Below are positions 11,101 to 24,300 of a stretch of DNA of 64,000 nucleotides, piece after piece. The stretch lies in contig CAXIWF010000796.1 of assembly GCA_964036045.1 (NCBI GenBank), positions 56,798 through 120,797 on the forward strand, in the 5' to 3' direction. Below the pieces are notes generated by a model. That model did no database searches and had not been told where the DNA came from. It saw only the letters and a program-made list of their open reading frames with translations. Within the stretch, counting starts at the first letter, position 1. Each line of letters starts with the position of its first letter. Made by a program: the position numbers and the translations under genes. This DNA comes from Eutreptiella sp. 'Long Island Sound 2002'. Lineage: Eukaryota > Euglenozoa > Euglenophyceae > Eutreptiales > Eutreptiaceae.

Positions 11101-14100
11101 CCCCCCCAAGCCCCTGATACCTAGGGTTGGGGGGGTCGATGCAAATTTGCATCGACCCCTTCAAGCCCCTGATACCTAGGGTTGGGGGAGTCGATGCAAA
11201 TTTGCATCGACCCCCCCAAGCCCCTGATACCTAGGGTTGGGGGGGTCGATGGAAATTTGCATCGACCCGCCCAAGCCAATGATACCCAGGGTTGGGGGGG
11301 TCGATGCAAATTTGCATCGACCTGCCCAAGCCCCTGATACCTAGGGTTGGGGGGCTCCATGCAAATTTGCATCGACCCCCCCAAGCCCCTGATACCTAGG
11401 GTTGGGGGGGTCCATGCAAATTTGCATCGACCCCCCCCAGCCCCTGATACCTAGGGTTGGGGGGGTCCATGCAAATTTGCATCGACCCCCCCAAGCCCCT
11501 GATACCTAGGTTTGGGGGGGTCGATGCAAATTTGCATCGACCCCCCCAAGCCCCTGATACCTAGGGTTGGGGGGGTCGATGCAAATTTGCATCGACCCCC
11601 CCAAGCCCCTGATACCTAGGGTTGGGGGGGTCCATGCAAATTTGCATCGACCCCCCAAGCCCCTGATACCTAGGGTTGGGGGGGTCGATGCAAATTTGCA
11701 TCGAACCCCCCAAGCCCCTGATACCTAGGGTTGGGGGGGTCGATGCAAATTTGCATCGACCCCCCCAAGCCCCTGATACCTAGGGTTGGGGGGGTCGATG
11801 CAAATTTGCATCGACCCCCCCAAGCCCCTGATACCTAGGGTTGGGGGGGTCGATGCAAATTTGCATCGACCCCCCCAAGCCCCTGATACCTAGGGTTGGG
11901 GGGGTCCATGCAAATTTGCATCGACCCCCCCAAGCCCCTGATACCTAGGGTTGGGGGGGTCGATGCAAATTTGCATCGACCCCCCCAAGCCCCTGATACC
12001 TAGGGTTGGGGGGGTCGATGCAAATTTGCATCGACCCCCCCAAGCCCCTGATACCTAGGGTTGGGGGGTCGATGCAAATTTGCATCGACCCCCCCAAGCC
12101 CTTGATACCTAGGGTTGGGGGGGTCCATGCAAATTTGCATCGACCCCCCCAAGCCCCTGATACCTAGGGTTGGGGGGGTCCATGCAAATTTGCATCGACC
12201 CCCCCAAGCCCCTGATACCTAGGGTTGGGGGGGTCCATGCAAATTTGCATCGACCCCCCCAACCCCCTGATACCTAGGGTTGGGGGGGTCGATGCAAATT
12301 TGCATCGACCCCCCCAAGCCCCTGATACCTAGGGTTGGGGGGGTCCATGCAAATTTGCATCGACCCCCCCAAGCCCCTGATACCTAGGGTTGGGGGGGTC
12401 CATGCAAATTTGCATCGACCCCCCCAAGCCCCTGATACCTAGGGTTGGGGGGGTCGATGCAAATTTGCATCGACCCCTTCAAGCCCCTGATACCTAGGGT
12501 TGGGGGGGTCGATCCAAATTTGCATCGACCCCCCCAAGCCCCTGATACCTAGGGTTGGGGGGGTCGATGCAAATTTGCATCGACCCCCCCAAGCCCCTGA
12601 TACCTAGGGTTGGGGGGCTCCATGCAAATTTGCATCGACCCCCCCAAGCCCCTGATACCTAGGGTTTAGGGGGTCGCTGCAAGTTTGCATTGACCCCCCC
12701 AAGCCCCTGATACCTAGGGTTGGGGGGGTCCATGCAAATTTGCATCGACCCCCCCCAGCCCCTGATACCTAGGGTTTGGGGGGTCCATGCAAATTTGCAT
12801 CGACCCCCCCAAGCCCCTGATACCTAGGTTTGGGGGAGTCGATGCAAATTTGCATCGACCCCCCCAAGCCCCTGATACCTAGGGTTGGGGGGGTCGATGC
12901 AAATTTGCATCGACCCCCCCAAGCCCCTGATACCTAGGGTTGGGGGGGTGCATGCAAATTTGCATCGACCCCCCAAGCCCCTGATACCTAGGGTTGGGGG
13001 GGTCGATGCAAATTTGCATCGAACCCCCCAAGCCCCTGATACCTAGGGTTGGGGGGGTCGATGCAAATTTGCATCGACCCCCCCAAGCCCCTGATACCTA
13101 GGGTTGGGGGGGTCGATGCAAATTTGCATCGACCCCCCCAAGCCCCTTGATACCTAGGGTTGGGGGGGGTCGATGCAAATTTGCATCGACCCCCCCAAGC
13201 CCCTGATACCTAGGGTTGGGGGGGTCGATGCAAATTTGCATCGACCCCCCCAAGCCCCTGATACCTAGGGTTGGGGGGGTCGATGCAAATTTGCATCGAC
13301 CCCCCCAAGCCACTGATACCTCGGGTTGGGGGGGTCGATGCAAATTTGCATCGACCCCCCCAAGCCCCTGATACCTAGGGTTGGGGGGGTCGATGCAAAT
13401 TTGCATCGACCCCCCCAAGCCCCTGATACCTAGGGTTGGGGGGGTCGATGCAAATTTGCATCGACCCCCCCAAGCCCCTGATACTTAGGGTTGGGGGGGT
13501 CGATGCAAATTTGCATCGACCCCCCCAAGCCCCTAATACCTAGGGTTGGGGGGGTCGATGCAAATTTGCATCGACCCCCCCAAGCCCCTGATACCTAGGG
13601 TTGGGGGGGTCGATGCAAATTTGCATCGACCCCCCCAAGCCCCTGATACCTAGGGTTGGGGGGGTCGATGCAAATTTGCATCGACCCCTTCAAGCCCCTG
13701 ATACCTAGGGTTGGGGGAGTCGATGCAAATTTGCATCGACCCCCCCAAGCCCCTGATACCTAGGGTTGGGGGGGTCGATGGAAATTTGCATCGACCCGCC
13801 CAAGCCAATGATACCCAGGGTTGGGGGGGTCGATGCAAATTTGCATCGACCTGCCCAAGCCCCTGATACCTAGGGTTGGGGGGCTCCATGCAAATTTGCA
13901 TCGACCCCCCCAAGCCCCTGATACCTAGGGTTGGGGGGGTCCATGCAAATTTGCATCGACCCCCCCCAGCCCCTGATACCTAGGGTTGGGGGGGTCCATG
14001 CAAATTTGCATCGACCCCCCCAAGCCCCTGATACCTAGGTTTGGGGGGGTCGATGCAAATTTGCATCGACCCCCCCAAGCCCCTGATACCTAGGGTTGGG

Positions 14101-16620
14101 GGGGTCGATGCAAATTTGCATCGACCCCCCCAAGCCCCTGATACCTAGGGTTGGGGGGGTCCATGCAAATTTGCATCGACCCCCCAAGCCCCTGATACCT
14201 AGGGTTGGGGGGGTCGATGCAAATTTGCATCGAACCCCCCAAGCCCCTGATACCTAGGGTTGGGGGGGTCGATGCAAATTTGCATCGACCCCCCCAAGCC
14301 CCTGATACCTAGGGTTGGGGGGGTCGATGCAAATTTGCATCGACCCCCCCAAGCCCCTGATACCTAGGGTTGGGGGGGTCGATGCAAATTTGCATCGACC
14401 CCCCCAAGCCCCTGATACCTAGGGTTGGGGGGGTCCATGCAAATTTGCATCGACCCCCCCAAGCCCCTGATACCTAGGGTTGGGGGGGTCGATGCAAATT
14501 TGCATCGACCCCCCCAAGCCCCTGATACCTAGGGTTGGGGGGGTCGATGCAAATTTGCATCGACCCCCCCAAGCCCCTGATACCTAGGGTTGGGGGGTCG
14601 ATGCAAATTTGCATCGACCCCCCCAAGCCCTTGATACCTAGGGTTGGGGGGGTCCATGCAAATTTGCATCGACCCCCCCAAGCCCCTGATACCTAGGGTT
14701 GGGGGGGTCGATGCAAATTTGCATCGACCCCTCCAAGCCCCTGATACCTAGGGTTGGGGGGGTCCATGCAAATTTGCATCGACCCCCCCAAGCCCCTGAT
14801 ACCTAGGGTTGGGGGGGTCGATGCAAATTTGCATCGACCCCCCCAAGCCCCTGATACCTAGGGTTGGGGGGCTCGATGCAAATTTGCATCGACCTTCCCA
14901 AGCTCCTGATACCTAGGCTTGGGGGGGTCGATGCAAATTTGCATCGACCCCCCCAAGCCCCTGATACCTAGGGTCGGGGGGGTCGATGCAAATTTGCATC
15001 GACCCCCCCAAGCCCCTGATACCTAGGGTTGGGGGGGTCCATGCAAATTTGCATCGACCCCCCCAAGCCCCTGATACCTAGGGTTGGGGGGGTCCATGCA
15101 AATTTGCATCGACCCCCCCAAGCCCCTGATACCTAGGGTTGGGGGGGTCCATGCAAATTTGCATCGACCCCCCCAAGCCCCTGATACCTAGGGTTGGGGG
15201 GGTCCATGCAAATTTGCATCGACCCCCCCAACCCCCTGATACCTAGGGTTGGGGGGGTCGATGCAAATTTGCATCGACCCCCCCAAGCCCCTGATACCTA
15301 GGGTTGGGGGGGTCCATGCAAATTTGCATCGACCCCCCCAAGCCCCTGATACCTAGGGTTGGGGGGGTCCATGCAAATTTGCATCGACCCCCCCAAGCCC
15401 CTGATACCTAGGGTTGGGGGGGTCGATGCAAATTTGCATCGACCCCTTCAAGCCCCTGATACCTAGGGTTGGGGGGGTCGATGCAAATTTGCATCGACCC
15501 CCCCAAGCCCCTGATACCTAGGGTTGGGGGGGTCGATGCAAATTTGCATCGACCCCCCCAAGCCCCTGATACCTAGGGTTGGGGGGCTCCATGCAAATTT
15601 GCATCGACCCCCCCAAGCCCCTGATACCTAGGGTTTAGGGGGTCGCTGCAAGTTTGCATTGACCCCCCCAAGCCCCTGATACCTAGGGTTGGGGGGGTCC
15701 ATGCAAATTTGCATCGACCCCCCCCAGCCCCTGATACCTAGGGTTTGGGGGGTCCATGCAAATTTGCATCGACCCCCCCAAGCCCCTGATACCTAGGTTT
15801 GGGGGGGTCGATGCAAATTTGCATCGACCCCCCCAAGCCCCTGATACCTAGGGTTGGGGGGGTCGATGCAAATTTGCATCGACCCCCCCAAGCCCCTGAT
15901 ACCTAGGGTTGGGGGGGTGCATGCAAATTTGCATCGACCCCCCAAGCCCCTGATACCTAGGGTTGGGGGGGTCGATGCAAATTTGCATCGAACCCCCCAA
16001 GCCCCTGATACCTAGGGTTGGGGGGGTCGATGCAAATTTGCATCGACCCCCCCAAGCCCCTGATACCTAGGGTTGGGGGGGTCGATGCAAATTTGCATCG
16101 ACCCCCCCAAGCCCCTGATACCTAGGGTTGGGGGGGTCGATGCAAATTTGCATCGACCCCCCCAAGCCCCTGATACCTAGGGTTGGGGGGGTCCATGCAA
16201 ATTTGCATCGACCCCCCCAAGCCCCTGATACCTAGGGTTGGGGGGGTCGATGCAAATTTGCATCGACCCCCCCAAGCCCCTGATACCTAGGGTTGGGGGG
16301 GTCGATGCAAATTTGCATCGACCCCCCCAAGCCCCTGATACCTAGGGTTGGGGGGTCGATGCAAATTTGCATCGACCCCCCCAAGCCCCTGATACCTAGG
16401 GTTGGGGGGGTCCATGCAAATTTGCATCGACCCCCCCAAGCCCCTGATACCTAGGGTTGGGGGGGTCGATGCAAATTTGCATCGACCCCTCCAAGCCCCT
16501 GATACCTAGGGTTGGGGGGGTCCATGCAAATTTGCATCGACCCCCCCAAGCCCCTGATACCTAGGGTTGGGGGGGTCGATGCAAATTTGCATCGACCCCC
16601 CCAAGCCCCTGATACCTAGG
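8152..16620 (+). repeat. 54-monomer (2,969 bp) higher-order repeat, three copies
   Basis: Copies start near 8152, 11121 and 13650. The TCGATGGAAA marker lies at 8279, 11248 and 13777 (spacings 2,969 and 2,529). A G6 variant lies at 9092, 12061 and 14590 with the same spacings, and TAGGGTTTAG lies at 10131, 12660 and 15629 (2,529 then 2,969). The linker marker CTAGGTTTGG falls at 8539, 10297, 11508, 12826, 14037 and 15795, at spacings of 1,758, 1,211, 1,318, 1,211 and 1,758. So the 2,969-bp unit is a composite of 32- and 22-monomer parts, and 1,318 is 1,758 less 440. The third copy drifts off after about 16.0 kb. No gene is present. Confidence 0.88.
12061..12660 (+). repeat. Middle HOR copy lacking 8 monomers (440 bp)
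   Basis: The distance between two shared markers (the G6 variant and TAGGGTTTAG) is 1,039 bp in the first copy (9092 to 10131) and in the third (14590 to 15629), but only 599 bp here. The difference of 440 bp is exactly eight monomers. The missing monomers include the private series CCTTCCCAAGCTCC followed by CTAGGCTTGG, seen near 9395 and 14893. The exchange probably fell between 12117 and 12260. In-register unequal exchange is the simplest explanation. Confidence 0.8.
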
Positions 16621-19600
16621 GTTGGGGGGGTCGATGCAAATTTGCATCGACCCCCCCAAGCCCCTGATACCTAGGCTTGGGGGGGTCGATGCAAATTTGC
16701 ATCGACCCCCCCAAGCCCCTGATACCTAGGGTCGGGGGGGTCGATGCAAATTTGCATCGACCCCCCCAAGCCCCTGATACCTAGGGTCGGGGGGGTCGAT
16801 GCAAATTTGCATCGACCCCCCCAAGCCCCTGATACCTAGGGTTGGGGGGGTCCATGCAAATTTGCATCGACCCCCGCAAGCCCCCAATACCTAGGGTTGG
16901 GGGGGTCCATGCAAATTTGCATCGACCCCCCCAAGCCCCTGATACCTAGGGTTGGGGGGGTCGATGCAAATTTGCATCGACCCCCCCAAGCCCCTGATAC
17001 CTAGGGTTGGGGGGGTCGATGCAAATTTGCATCGACCCCCCCAAGCCCCTGATACCTAGGGTTGGGGGGGTCCATGCAAATTTGCATCGACCCCCCCAAG
17101 CCCCTGATACCTAGGGTTGGGGGGGTCCATGCAAATTTGCATCGACCCCCCCAAGCCCCTGATACCTAGGGTTGGGGGGGTCCATGCAAATTTGCATCGA
17201 CCCCCCCAAGCCCCTGATACCTAGGGTTGGGGGGGTCCATGCAAATTTGCATGGACCCCCCCAAGCCCCTGATACCTAGGGCTGGGGGGGTCCATGCAAA
17301 TTTGCATGGACCCCCCCAAGCCCCTGATACCTAGGGTTGGGGGGGTCCATGCAAATTTGCATCGACCCCCCCAAGCCCTTGATACCTAGGGTTGGGGGGG
17401 TCGATGCACATTTGCATCGACCCCCCAAGCCCCTGATACCTAGGGTTGGGGGGGGTCGATGCAAATTTGCATCGACCCCCCCAAGCCCCTGATACCTAGG
17501 GTTGGGGGGGTCGATGCAAATTTGCATCGACCCCCCCAAGCCCCTGATACCTAGGGTTGGGGGGGTCGATGCAAATTTGCATCGACCCCCCCAAGCCCCT
17601 GATACCTAGTGTTGGGGGGGTCCATGCAAATTTGCATCGACCCCCCCAAGCCCCTGATACCTAGGGTTGGGGGGGTCGATGCAAATTTGCATCGACCCCC
17701 CCAAGCCCCTGATACCTAGGGTTGGGGGGGTCAATGCAAATTTGCATCGACCCCCCCCAACCCCCTGATACCTAGGGTTGGGGGGGTCGATGCAAATTTG
17801 CATCGACCCCCCCAAGCCCCTGATACCTAGGGTTGGGGGGGTCGATGCAAATTTGCATTGACCCCCCCAAGCCCCTGATACCTAGGGTTGGGGGGGTCCA
17901 TGCAAATTTGCATCGACCCCCCCAAGCCCCTGATACCTAGGGTTGGGGGGGTCCATGCAAATTTGCATCGACCCCCCCAAGCCCCTGATACCTAGGGTTG
18001 GGGGGGTCGATGCAAATTTGCATCGACCCCCCCAAGCCCCTGATACCTAGGGTTGGGGGGGTCCATGCAAATTTGCATCGACCCCCCCAAGCCCCTGATA
18101 CCTAGGGTTGGGGGGGTCCATGCAAATTTGCATCGACCCCCCCAAGCCCCCCGATACCTAGGGTTGGGGGGTCGATGCAAATTTGCATCGACCCCCCCAA
18201 GCCCCTGATACCTAGGGTTGAGGGGGTCGATGCAAACTTGCATCGACCCCCCCAAGCCCCTGATACCTAGGGTTGGGGGGGTCGATGCAAGTTTGCATCG
18301 ACCCCCCCAAGCCCCTGATACCTAGGGTTGGGGGGGTCGATGCAAATTTGCATCGACCCCCCCAAGCCCCTGATACCTAGGGTTGGGGGGGTCCATGCAA
18401 ATTTGCATCGACCCCCCCAAGCCCCTGATACCTAGGGTTGGGAGGGTCCATGCAAATTTGCATCAACCCCCCCAACCCCCTGATACCTAGGGTTGGGGGG
18501 GTCCATGCAAATTTGCATCGACCACCCCAAGCCCCTGATACCTAGGGTTGGGGAGGTCGATGCAAATTTGCATCGACCCCCCCAAGCCCCTGATACCTAG
18601 GGTTGGGGGGGTCGATGCAAATTTGCATCGACCCCCCCAAGCCCCTGATACCTAGGGTTGGGGGGGTCGATGCAAATTCGCATCGACCCCCCCAAGCCCC
18701 TGATACCTAGGGTTGGGGGGGTCCATGCAAATTTGCATCGACCCCCCCAAGCCCCTGATACCTAGGGTTGGGGGGGTCGATGCAAATTTGCATCGACCTT
18801 CCCAAGCCACTGATACCTAGGATACGGGGGGTCCATGCAAATTTGCATCGACCCCCCCAAGCCCCTGATACCTAGGGTTGGGGGGGTCCATGCAAATTTG
18901 CATCGACCCCCCCAAGCCCCTGATACCTAGGGTTGGGGGGGTCCATGCAAATTTGCATCGACCCCCCCAAGCCCCCGATACCTAGGGTTGGGGGGGTCGA
19001 TGCAAATTTGCATCGACCCCCCCAAGCCCCTGATACCTAGGGTTGAGGGGGTCGATGCAAATTTGCATCGACCCCCCCAAGCCCCTGATACCTAGGGTTG
19101 GGGGGGTCGATGCAAATTTGCATCGACCCCCCCAAGCCCCTGATACCTAGGGTTGGGGGGTCGATGCAAATTTGCATCGACCCCCCCAAGCCCCTGATAC
19201 CTAGGGTTGGGGGGGTCCATGCAAATTTGCATCGACCCCCCCAAGCCCCTGATACCTAGGGTTGGGAGGGTCCATGCAAATTTGCATCAACCCCCCCAAC
19301 CCCCTGATACCTAGGGTTGGGGGGGTCCATGCAAATTCGCATCGACCACCCCAAGCCCCTGATACCTAGGGTTGGGGAGGTCGATGCAAATTTGCATCGA
19401 CCCCCCCAAGCCCCTGATACCTAGGGTTGGGGGGGTCGATGCAAATTTGCATCGACCCCCCCAAGCCCCTGATACCTAGTGTTGGGGGGGTCGATGCAAA
19501 TTCGCATCGACCCCCCCAAGCCCCATGATACCTAGGGTTGGGGGGGTCCATGCAAATTTGCATCGACCCCCCCAAGCCCCTGATACCTAGGGTTGGGGGG

Positions 19601-19750
19601 GTCGATGCAAATTTGCCATCGACCTTCCCAAGCCACTGATACCTAGGATACGGGGGGTCGATGCAAATTTGCATCGACCCCCCCAAGCCCCTGATACCTA
19701 GGGTTGGGGGGGTCGATGCAAATTTGCATCGACCCCCCAAGCCCCTGATA
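16621..19750 (+). repeat. Mixed satellite segment with a 15-monomer duplication
   Basis: Two copies of a segment with strong private marks lie about 825 bp apart. CGACCTTCCCAAGCCACTG with CTAGGATACGG lies near 18797 and 19623. GGGAGGGTCC with CATCAACC and CAACCCCCTG lies near 18441 and 19265. At 17236-17255 and 17291-17310 both arms of the core carry the C/G variant, so the palindrome is kept as TCCATGCAAATTTGCATGGA. The linkers here include CTAGGGTCGG (near 16730 and 16786). No gene is present. Confidence 0.75.
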
Positions 19751-21340
19751 CCTAGGGTTGGGGGGGTTGATGCAAATTTGCATCGACCCCCCAAGCCCCT
19801 GATACCTAGGGTTGGGGGGGTTGATGCAAATTTGCATCGACCCCCCCAAGCCCCTGATACCTAGGGTTGGGGGGGTCGATGCAAATTTGCATCGACCCCC
19901 CCAAGCCCCTGATACCTGGGGTTGGGGGGGTCAATGCAAATTTGCATCGACCCCCCCAAGCCCCTGATACCTAGGGTCCGGGGGGTCGATGCAAATTTGC
20001 ATCGACCCCCCCAAGCCCCTGATACCTAGGGTTGGGGGGGTCGATGCAAATTTGCATCGACCCCCCCAAGCCCCTGATACCTAGGGTTGGGGGGGTCAAT
20101 GCAAATTTGCATCGACCCCCCCAAGCCCCTGATACCTAGGGTTGGGGGGGTCGATGCAAATTTGCATCGACCCCCCCAAGCCCCTGATACCTAGGGTTTG
20201 GGGGGTCGATGCAAATTTGCATCGACCCCCCCAAGCCCCTGATACCTAGGGTTGAGGGGGTCGATGCAAATTTGCATCGACCCCCCAAGCCCCTGATACC
20301 TAGGGTTGGGGGGGTCGATGCAAATTTGCATGGACCCCCCCCGAGCCCCTGATACCTAGGGTTGGGGGGGTCGATGCAAATTTGCATCGACCCCCCCAAG
20401 CCCCTGATACCTAGGGTTGGGGGGGTCGATGCAAATTTGCATCGACCCCCCCAAGCCCCTGATACCTTGGGCTGGGGGGGTCGATGCAAATTTGCATCGA
20501 CCCCCCCAAGCCCCTGATACCTAGGGTTGGGGGGGTTGATGCAAATTTGCATCGACCCCCCCAAGCCCCTGATACCTAGGGTTGGGGGGGTTGATGCAAA
20601 TTTGCATCGACCCCCCCAAGCCCCTGATACCTAGGGTTGGGGGGGTCGATGCAAATTTGCATCGACCCCCCCAAGCCCCTGATACCTGGGGTTGGGGGGG
20701 TCAATGCAAATTTGCATCGACCCCCCCAAGCCCCTGATACCTAGGGTCCGGGGGGTCGATGCAAATTTGCATCGACCCCCCCAAGCCCCTGATACCTAGG
20801 GTTGGGGGGGTCGATGCAAATTTGCATCGACCCCCCCAAGCCCCTGATACCTAGGGTTGGGGGGGTCAATGCAAATTTGCATCGACCCCCCCAAGCCCCT
20901 GATACCTAGGGTTGGGGGGGTCGATGCAAATTTGCATCGACCCCCCCAAGCCCCTGATACCTAGGGTTTGGGGGGTCGATGCAAATTTGCATCGACCCCC
21001 CCAAGCCCCTGATACCTAGGGTTGGGGGGGTCGATGCAAATTTGCATCGACCCCCCAAGCCCCTGATACCTAGGGTTGGGGGGGTCGATGCAAATTTGCA
21101 TGGACCCCCCCCGAGCCCCTGATACCTAGGGTTGGGGGGGTCGATGCAAATTTGCATCGACCCCCCCAAGCCCCTGATACCTAGGGTTGGGGGGGTCGAT
21201 GCAAATTTGCATCGACCCCCCCAAGCCCCTGATACCTTGGGCTGGGGGGGTCGATGCAAATTTGCATCGACCCCCCCAAGCCCCTGATACCTAGGGTTGG
21301 GGGGGTCGATGCAAATTTGCATCCACCCCCCCAAGCCCCC
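19750..21340 (+). repeat. 14-monomer (770 bp) tandem duplication
   Basis: The two copies occupy about 19,750-20,520 and 20,520-21,290. Shared marks 770 bp apart include GGGGTTGATGC (19821 and 20591), GATACCTGGGG followed by TCAATGC, CTAGGGTCCGG, GATACCTTGGGCTGG, and CATGGAC followed by CCGAGCCCC (near 20342 and 21112). The last mark recurs near 21775 after 663 bp, suggesting a partial third copy. The close agreement suggests a recent duplication. No gene is present. Confidence 0.82.
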
Positions 21341-24300
21341 TGATACCTAGGGTTGGGGGGGTCGATGCAAATTTGCATCGACCCCCCCAAGCCCCTGATA
21401 CCTAGGGTTTGGGGGGGTCGATGCAAATTTGCATCGACCCCCCCAAGCCCCTGATACCTAGGGATGGGGGGGTCGATGCAAATTTGCATCGACCCCCCCA
21501 AGCCCCTGATACCTAGGGGTGGGGGGGTCCATGCAAATTTGCATCGACCCCCCCAAGCCCCTGATACCTAGGGTTGGGGGGGTCGATGCAAATTTGCATC
21601 GACCCCCCCAAGCCCCTGATACCTAGGGTTTGGGGGGTCGATGCAAATTTGCATCGACCCCCCCAAGCCCCTGATACCTAGGGTTGGGGGGGTCGATGCA
21701 AATTTGCATCGACCCCCCCAAGCCCCTGATACCTAGGGTTAGGGGGGTCGATGCAAATTTGCATGGACCCCCCCCGAGCCCCTGATACCTAGGGTTGGGG
21801 GGGTCGATGCAAATTTGCATCGACCCCCCCAAGCCCCTGATACCTAGGGTTGGGGGGTCGATGCAAATTTGCATCGACCCCCCCAAGCCCCTGATACCTT
21901 GGGTTGGGGGGGTCGATGCAAATTTGCATCGACCCCCCCAAGCCCCTGATACCTAGGGTTGGGGGGGTCGATGCAAATTTGCATCGACCCCCCCAAGCCC
22001 CTGATACCTAGGGTTGGGGGGGTCGATGCAAATTTGCATCGACCCCCCCAAGCCCCTGATACCTAGGGTTTTGGGGGGGTCGATGCAAATTTGCATCGAC
22101 CCCCCCAAGCCCCTGATACCTAGGGTTGGGGGGGTCAATGCAAATTTGCATCGACCCCCCCAAGCCCCTGATACCTAGGGGTGGGGGGGGTCCATGCAAA
22201 TTTGCATCGACCCCCCCAAGCCCCTGATACCTAGGGTTGGGGGGGTCCATGCAAATTTGCATCGACCACCCCAAGCCCCTGATACCTAGGGTTGGGGGGG
22301 TCCATGCAAATTTGCATTGACCCCCCCAAGCCCCTGATACCTAGGGTTGGGGGGTCCATGCAAATTTGCATCGACCCCCCCAAGCCCCTGATACCTAGGG
22401 TTGGGGGGGTCCATGCAAATTTGCATCGACCCCCCCAAGCCCCTGATACCTAGGGTTGGGGGGGTCCATGCAAATTTGCATCGACCCCCCCAAGCCCCTG
22501 ATACCTAGGGTTGGGGGGGTCGATGCAAATTTGCATCGACCCCCCCAAGCCCCTGATACCTAGGGTTGGGGGGGTCCATGCAAATTTGCATCGACCCCCC
22601 CAAGCCCCTGATACCTAGGGTTGGGGGGGTCGATGCAAATTTGCATCGACCCCCCCAAGCCCCTGATACCTAGGGTTGGGGGGGTCGATGCAAATTTGCC
22701 TCGACCCCCCCAAGCCCCTGATACCTAGGGTTTGGGGGGGTCCATGCAAATTTGCATCGACCCCCCCCAAGCCCCCGATACCTATGGTTGGGGGGGTCGA
22801 TGCAAATTTGCATCGACCCTCCCAAGCCCCTGATACCTAGGGTTGGGGGGTCGATGCAAATTTGCATCGACCCCCCCAAGCCCCTGATACCTAGGGTTGG
22901 GGGGGTCGATGCAAATTTGCATCGACCCCCCCCAAGCCCCTGATACCTAGGGTTGGGTGGGTCGATGCAAATTTGCAACGACCCCCCCAAGCCCCTGATA
23001 CCTAGGGTTGGGGGGGTCCATGCAAATTTGCATCGACCCCCCCAAGCCCCTGATACCTAGGGTTGGGGGGGTCAATGCAAATTTGCATCGACCCCCCCAA
23101 GCCCTTGATACCTAGGGTTGGGGGGGTCCATGCAAATTTGCATCGACCCCCCCAAGCCCCTGATACCTAGGGTTGGGGGGGTCGATGCAAATTTGCATCG
23201 ACCCCCCCAAGCCCCTGATACCTAGGGTTGGGGGGTCCATGCAAATTTGCATCGACCCCCCCAAGCCCCTGATACCTAGGGTTGGGGGGGTCGATGCAAA
23301 TTTGCATCGACCCCCCCAAGCCCCTTGATACCTAGGGTTGGGGGGGTCGATGCAAATTTGCATCGACCCCCCCAAGCCCCTGATACCTAGGGTTGGGGGG
23401 GTCGATGCAAATTTGCATCGACCCCCCCAAGCCCCTGATACCTAGGGTGGGGGGGTTCCATGCAAATTTGCATCGACCCCCCCAAGCCCCTGATACCTAG
23501 GGTTGGGGGGGTCGATGCAAATTTGCATCGACCCCCCCAAGCCCCTTGATACCTAGGGTTGGGGGGGTCGATGCAAATTTGCATCGACCCCCCCAAGCCC
23601 CTGATACCTAGGGTTGGGGGGGTCGATGCAAATTTGCATCGACCCCCCCAAGCCCCTGATACCTAGGGTTGGGGGGGTCCATGCAAATTTGCATCGACCC
23701 CCCCAAGCCCCTGATACCTAGGGTTGGGGGGGTCCATGCAAATTTGCATCGACCCCCCCAAGCCCCTGATACCTAGGGTTGGGGGGGTCGATGCAAATTT
23801 GCATCGACCCCCCCAAGCCCTTGATACCTAGGGTTGGGGGGGTCCATGCAAATTTGCATCGACCCCCCCAAGCCCCTGATACCTAGGGTTGGGGGGGTCG
23901 ATGCAAATTTGCATCGACCCCCCCAGGCCCCTGATACCTAGGGTTGGGGGGGGTCCATGCAAATTTGCATCGACCCCCCCAAGCCCCTGATACCTAGGGT
24001 TGGGGGGGTCGATGCAAATTTGCATCGGCCCCCCAAGCCCCTGATACCTAGGGTTGGGGGGGTCGATGCAAATTTGCATCGACCCCCCCAAGCCCCTGAT
24101 ACCTAGGGTTGGGGGGGTCCATGCAAATTTGCATCGATCCCCCCAAGCCCCTGATACCTAGGGTTGGGGGGTCCATGCAAATTTGCATCGACCCCCCCAA
24201 GCCCCTGATACCTAGGGTTGGGGGGGTCCATGCAAATTTGCATCGACCCCCCCAAGCCCCTGATACCTAGGGTTGGGGGGGTCCATGCAAATTTGCATCG

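Noticed and set aside
19366-21334. The longest frames (142 codons) as possible repeat proteins
   Set aside because: They arise from one-base C- or G-run indels that skip the stop register. Two of them are copies of each other only because the 770-bp segment is duplicated.
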